A DNA stretch of 64,000 bases from Marinobacter sp. BW6 (GTDB lineage: Bacteria; Pseudomonadota; Gammaproteobacteria; Pseudomonadales; Oleiphilaceae): contig NZ_VIRN01000064.1 in the NCBI RefSeq assembly GCF_008107725.1, forward strand, positions 372,001 to 436,000, read 5' to 3'. Under the pieces are notes generated by a model. The model did not search any database. It was given only the letters and a program-made list of their open reading frames with translations, and had not been told where the DNA came from. A program made the position numbers and the translations under genes. Below are positions 61,934 to 64,000 of this stretch, in pieces; positions within the stretch are counted from its first letter, which is position 1, and every line of letters begins with the position of its first letter.

Positions 61934-62930
61934 TCCACGCAAAAGGTCAGAATCTGCCCGCGGTGCCAACAAGGCCCGTTCGCCCTGGCGTGAGCAGGCA
62001 GAAAGCTATTTCACTCATCACCGCAAGGTTGCCGAGGATAGCGCTCGTCGTCTTTGGCGCACGCCGGTGGCCAGTCTGATGACCTGGACGGTGATGGGGG
62101 TGGCCCTGGCCTTGCCAGTGGCGCTGTTGTTACTGCTAACCAGCCTTCAGGGAGTCAGCGCCGGTTGGGAGAGTAGTGCCCGGGTGACCGCTTACATCGA
62201 GCTGGACGTGCCGCTTGAGCGGGCACGGGTGCTGAGCAATGACATTGCCGGAGACGGTCGGGTGGCTGACGTTGAGCTGGTTGATCGGGCTCAGGCCCTG
62301 GCGGAGTTCCGGGCCTCATCGGGCCTGGAAGATGCCCTGGATTATCTCGAAGACAACCCGCTGCCGCACACCCTGCTGATTACCCCGGAGGAAGGCGCGC
62401 GGTCCACTGAGGGTGTGGAAGGGCTCGTCCGGTTTATTGACGGTATGGAGGGCGTCGAGAGAGTTCAGGTAGATCTGGGCTGGTTGCAGCGCCTGAATGC
62501 CATGACCGATCTGTTGGCCCGTGCCGTCTGTGCGCTGGCGATCCTGCTGGCGGCCGCGGTTGTACTGGTGATCGGAAATACCGTGCGCCTTTCGATTGAG
62601 AGCCGCCGTGATGAAATTCTGGTTGCGAAACTGGTGGGCGGAACAGACAGTTTTGTCCGCAGGCCTTTTCTGTACACCGGCGCCTGGTTTGGGCTCGGTG
62701 GTGGGCTGGTGGCGCTGATTCTGTTGCAGTTGTCACTGTGGTGGCTCAGCGGGCCCATAGAGCGGCTGGCGGGCCTGTACCGAAGCGACTTTTCCCTCGA
62801 CGGGCTGCAGTTTGATGGTGCCCTGGCGTTGATAATTGTCGCGATGCTGCTAGGCTGGCTAGGCGCCTGGGTAGCGGTGAAGCGTCATCTGGATGACATG
62901 GAGCCGGGTGATATTGCCGGAGGAGGATGA
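61923..62930 (+). CDS. ftsX: Cell division ABC-type permease
   Basis: A 335-residue membrane partner of FtsE with four helices. A hydrophobic helix at about residues 58-78 is followed by a periplasmic loop (about 80-190, ending VERVQVDLGWLQRL) and three more helices in the second half. The start is GTG at 61923 after GGTGGAGG, and it overlaps the ftsE stop. The longer frame to 61875 is inside ftsE. The N-terminal 40 residues are basic and cytosolic. Confidence 0.92.
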   Translation: MAADPRKRSESARGANKARSPWREQAESYFTHHRKVAEDSARRLWRTPVASLMTWTVMGVALALPVALLLLLTSLQGVSAGWESSARVTAYIELDVPLERARVLSNDIAGDGRVADVELVDRAQALAEFRASSGLEDALDYLEDNPLPHTLLITPEEGARSTEGVEGLVRFIDGMEGVERVQVDLGWLQRLNAMTDLLARAVCALAILLAAAVVLVIGNTVRLSIESRRDEILVAKLVGGTDSFVRRPFLYTGAWFGLGGGLVALILLQLSLWWLSGPIERLAGLYRSDFSLDGLQFDGALALIIVAMLLGWLGAWVAVKRHLDDMEPGDIAGGG

Positions 62931-63048
62931 TCCGGATAGCGGGAAAACCGTATTGAAGAAACAGCTTGTATTGGAGTAGGTTTAGAGCCAGTAAAGCCAC
63001 AGTGGAATTTCCAGATAGTTGATTTGAAACGTTTTACTGGAGATTTCG

Positions 63049-63093
63049 GGAACTTTCAGGGTTCTTGGCGGTCTAAGTAGCAATTGGTATATT
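63049..63093 (+). promoter_or_regulatory. Overlapping sigma-E and sigma-70 promoters of rpoH
   Basis: A near-consensus extracytoplasmic-stress promoter is GGAACTT (63049-63055), 16 bases, TCTAA (63072-63076). Overlapping it is a sigma-70 promoter, TTGGCG (63065-63070), 17 bases, TATATT (63088-63093). Both lie within 75 bases of the rpoH ATG. The E. coli rpoH gene also has a sigma-E promoter. Confidence 0.85.
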
Positions 63094-63122
63094 TATGGGC
63101 CGTTGGGTTCGGAGGTTAGAGC

Positions 63123-63983
63123 ATGGGTACGAGTTTACAACTGGTTGACAGACTGGTTCCGGGTCAGAATCTCGAGTCTTACATTCAGGCTGCGAGCCGC
63201 ATTCCGGTGCTCACAGTGGATGAAGAGCGCGACCTCGCCGAAAGGTTGCATTATGAGGGCGACGTGGAAGCTGCCCGTCATCTGGTCATGTCTCACCTGC
63301 GCTTTGTGATTCACATTGCCCGGAGCTATTCGGGTTATGGTCTGGCACAGGCCGACCTGATCCAGGAAGGCAATGTTGGCCTGATGAAAGCGGTTAAACG
63401 CTTTAATCCGGAATACGGTGTGCGTCTGGTTTCCTTTGCGGTTCACTGGATCAAGGCAGAGATTCACGAGTTTATCCTGCGCAACTGGCGGATTGTGAAA
63501 GTGGCCACTACCAAGGCCCAGCGTAAGCTGTTCTTTAATTTGCGCAGCCAGAAGAAGAAGCTTGCCTGGCTAAGCCATGACGAGCTGAACGCGGTGGCCG
63601 AGGATCTGGGCGTTGAGCCCAAGGTTGTGCGGGAAATGGAAGGCCGACTGGCTTCCCAGGACACAGCCTTCGACGGTCCGCAAGACGATGACGACGACAA
63701 CGCCTATCAGGCACCTGCGTATTATCTGGAAGACGCGCGCAGCAACCCGGCGACCCAGCTTGAAAATGCTGACTGGTCCGACGACTCCAATGGTCGGCTG
63801 ATGCAGGCTCTGGGGCAGTTGGATGAGCGCAGCCAGGATATTCTCCGGGAGCGCTGGTTGTCTGAAAGTAAGTCGACCTTGCACGAGTTGGCCGACAGGT
63901 ACGGCGTCTCGGCCGAGCGTATCCGGCAGCTTGAGAAGAATGCGATGAAAAAGATTCGCGTGCAGATGTCCGAGGCGGCCTGA
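63123..63983 (+). CDS. rpoH: Heat-shock sigma factor (sigma-32)
   Basis: A 286-residue sigma factor. Region 2 has the core [20 protein letters not shown] and [14 protein letters not shown], followed by the RpoH box [15 protein letters not shown] that marks sigma-32. Region 4 is the C-terminal helix-turn-helix ([20 protein letters not shown]). GGAGGT precedes the ATG by seven bases. An acidic insert, DDDDD, near residue 185 is present. The conserved neighbour order ftsY-ftsE-ftsX-rpoH supports the call. Confidence 0.97.
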   Translation: MGTSLQLVDRLVPGQNLESYIQAASRIPVLTVDEERDLAERLHYEGDVEAARHLVMSHLRFVIHIARSYSGYGLAQADLIQEGNVGLMKAVKRFNPEYGVRLVSFAVHWIKAEIHEFILRNWRIVKVATTKAQRKLFFNLRSQKKKLAWLSHDELNAVAEDLGVEPKVVREMEGRLASQDTAFDGPQDDDDDNAYQAPAYYLEDARSNPATQLENADWSDDSNGRLMQALGQLDERSQDILRERWLSESKSTLHELADRYGVSAERIRQLEKNAMKKIRVQMSEAA

Positions 63984-64000
63984 TTGGTCGGCTAGCTCTG

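Noticed and set aside
1..64000. CRISPR arrays, IS elements, prophage genes, tRNA or rRNA genes
   Set aside because: I saw no regularly spaced direct repeats with spacers, no transposase or integrase motifs, no tRNA cloverleaf and no rRNA-like stretch.

Overview
This 64 kb window is gap-free gammaproteobacterial chromosome at roughly 58% G+C. It best fits Marinobacter or a close marine relative. Several blocks keep a Pseudomonas-like or E. coli-like order: pilGHIJK-chpABC next to gshB-tonB-yqgE-ruvX-pyrR-pyrB-pyrC'; yrfG-hslR-hslO-pckA; and rsmD/ftsY-ftsE-ftsX-rpoH. I see no rRNA, tRNA, IS element, prophage or CRISPR array. It is core chromosome with a few accessory patches, and the taxonomic call is inference from gene content and order.

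Layout. 1-9.4 kb holds miscellaneous metabolism: a LysR regulator cut by the window edge, a lipoprotein hydrolase, a type II haloacid dehalogenase, a PHA-synthase-like hydrolase, a membrane acyltransferase, RNase II, a PiuC-type dioxygenase and a secreted Gly/Glu/His-repeat protein. 9.4-22.8 kb holds four c-di-GMP enzymes (two GGDEF, one CHASE-GGDEF-EAL, one HD-GYP). Interleaved with them are a metal-efflux operon (merR-copA-38-codon ORF-DUF411) and a pterin operon (folE-folX-CoA-binding protein). 22.9-27.6 kb holds a patatin, a CDGSH protein, an orphan PAS sensor and zur-znuC-znuB. 27.6-41.2 kb is the complete type IV pilus chemosensory cluster with a 2.5-thousand-residue ChpA. 41.5-47.2 kb runs the other way with glutathione synthesis, a TonB, YqgE, RuvX and pyrimidine genes ending in a dihydroorotase that has lost its metal ligands. 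47.4-52.2 kb is a scattered TRAP-type uptake system with an HU gene inserted antisense. 52.3-64 kb holds pckA, hslO, hslR, yrfG, mutM, a fatty acid desaturase, rsmD, ftsYEX and rpoH.

How the genes work together. The Chp cluster would set twitching motility and surface sensing, and the neighbouring c-di-GMP enzymes act on the same motile/sessile switch. Two metal circuits carry readable control sites: a MerR-type long-spacer promoter before merR-copA, and a Zur-like box over a -10 before zur-znuCB. Other readable control sites are sigma-E and sigma-70 promoters before rpoH, a FabR/DesT-like palindrome before the desaturase, an inverted repeat that could mask the folE ribosome binding site, and a 10-bp stem in the pckA leader. 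No intergenic space exceeds 300 bases. The two largest lie before gshB (41220-41516, AT-rich, one hairpin) and before the TRAP lipoprotein gene (48789-49079, two adjoining palindromes).

Nothing here is clearly a new large system. The best leads are the copper/MerR operon with its tiny membrane ORF, the GGEGGEHH repeat protein, the 29-bp inverted repeat after the dehalogenase gene, and the folE leader.
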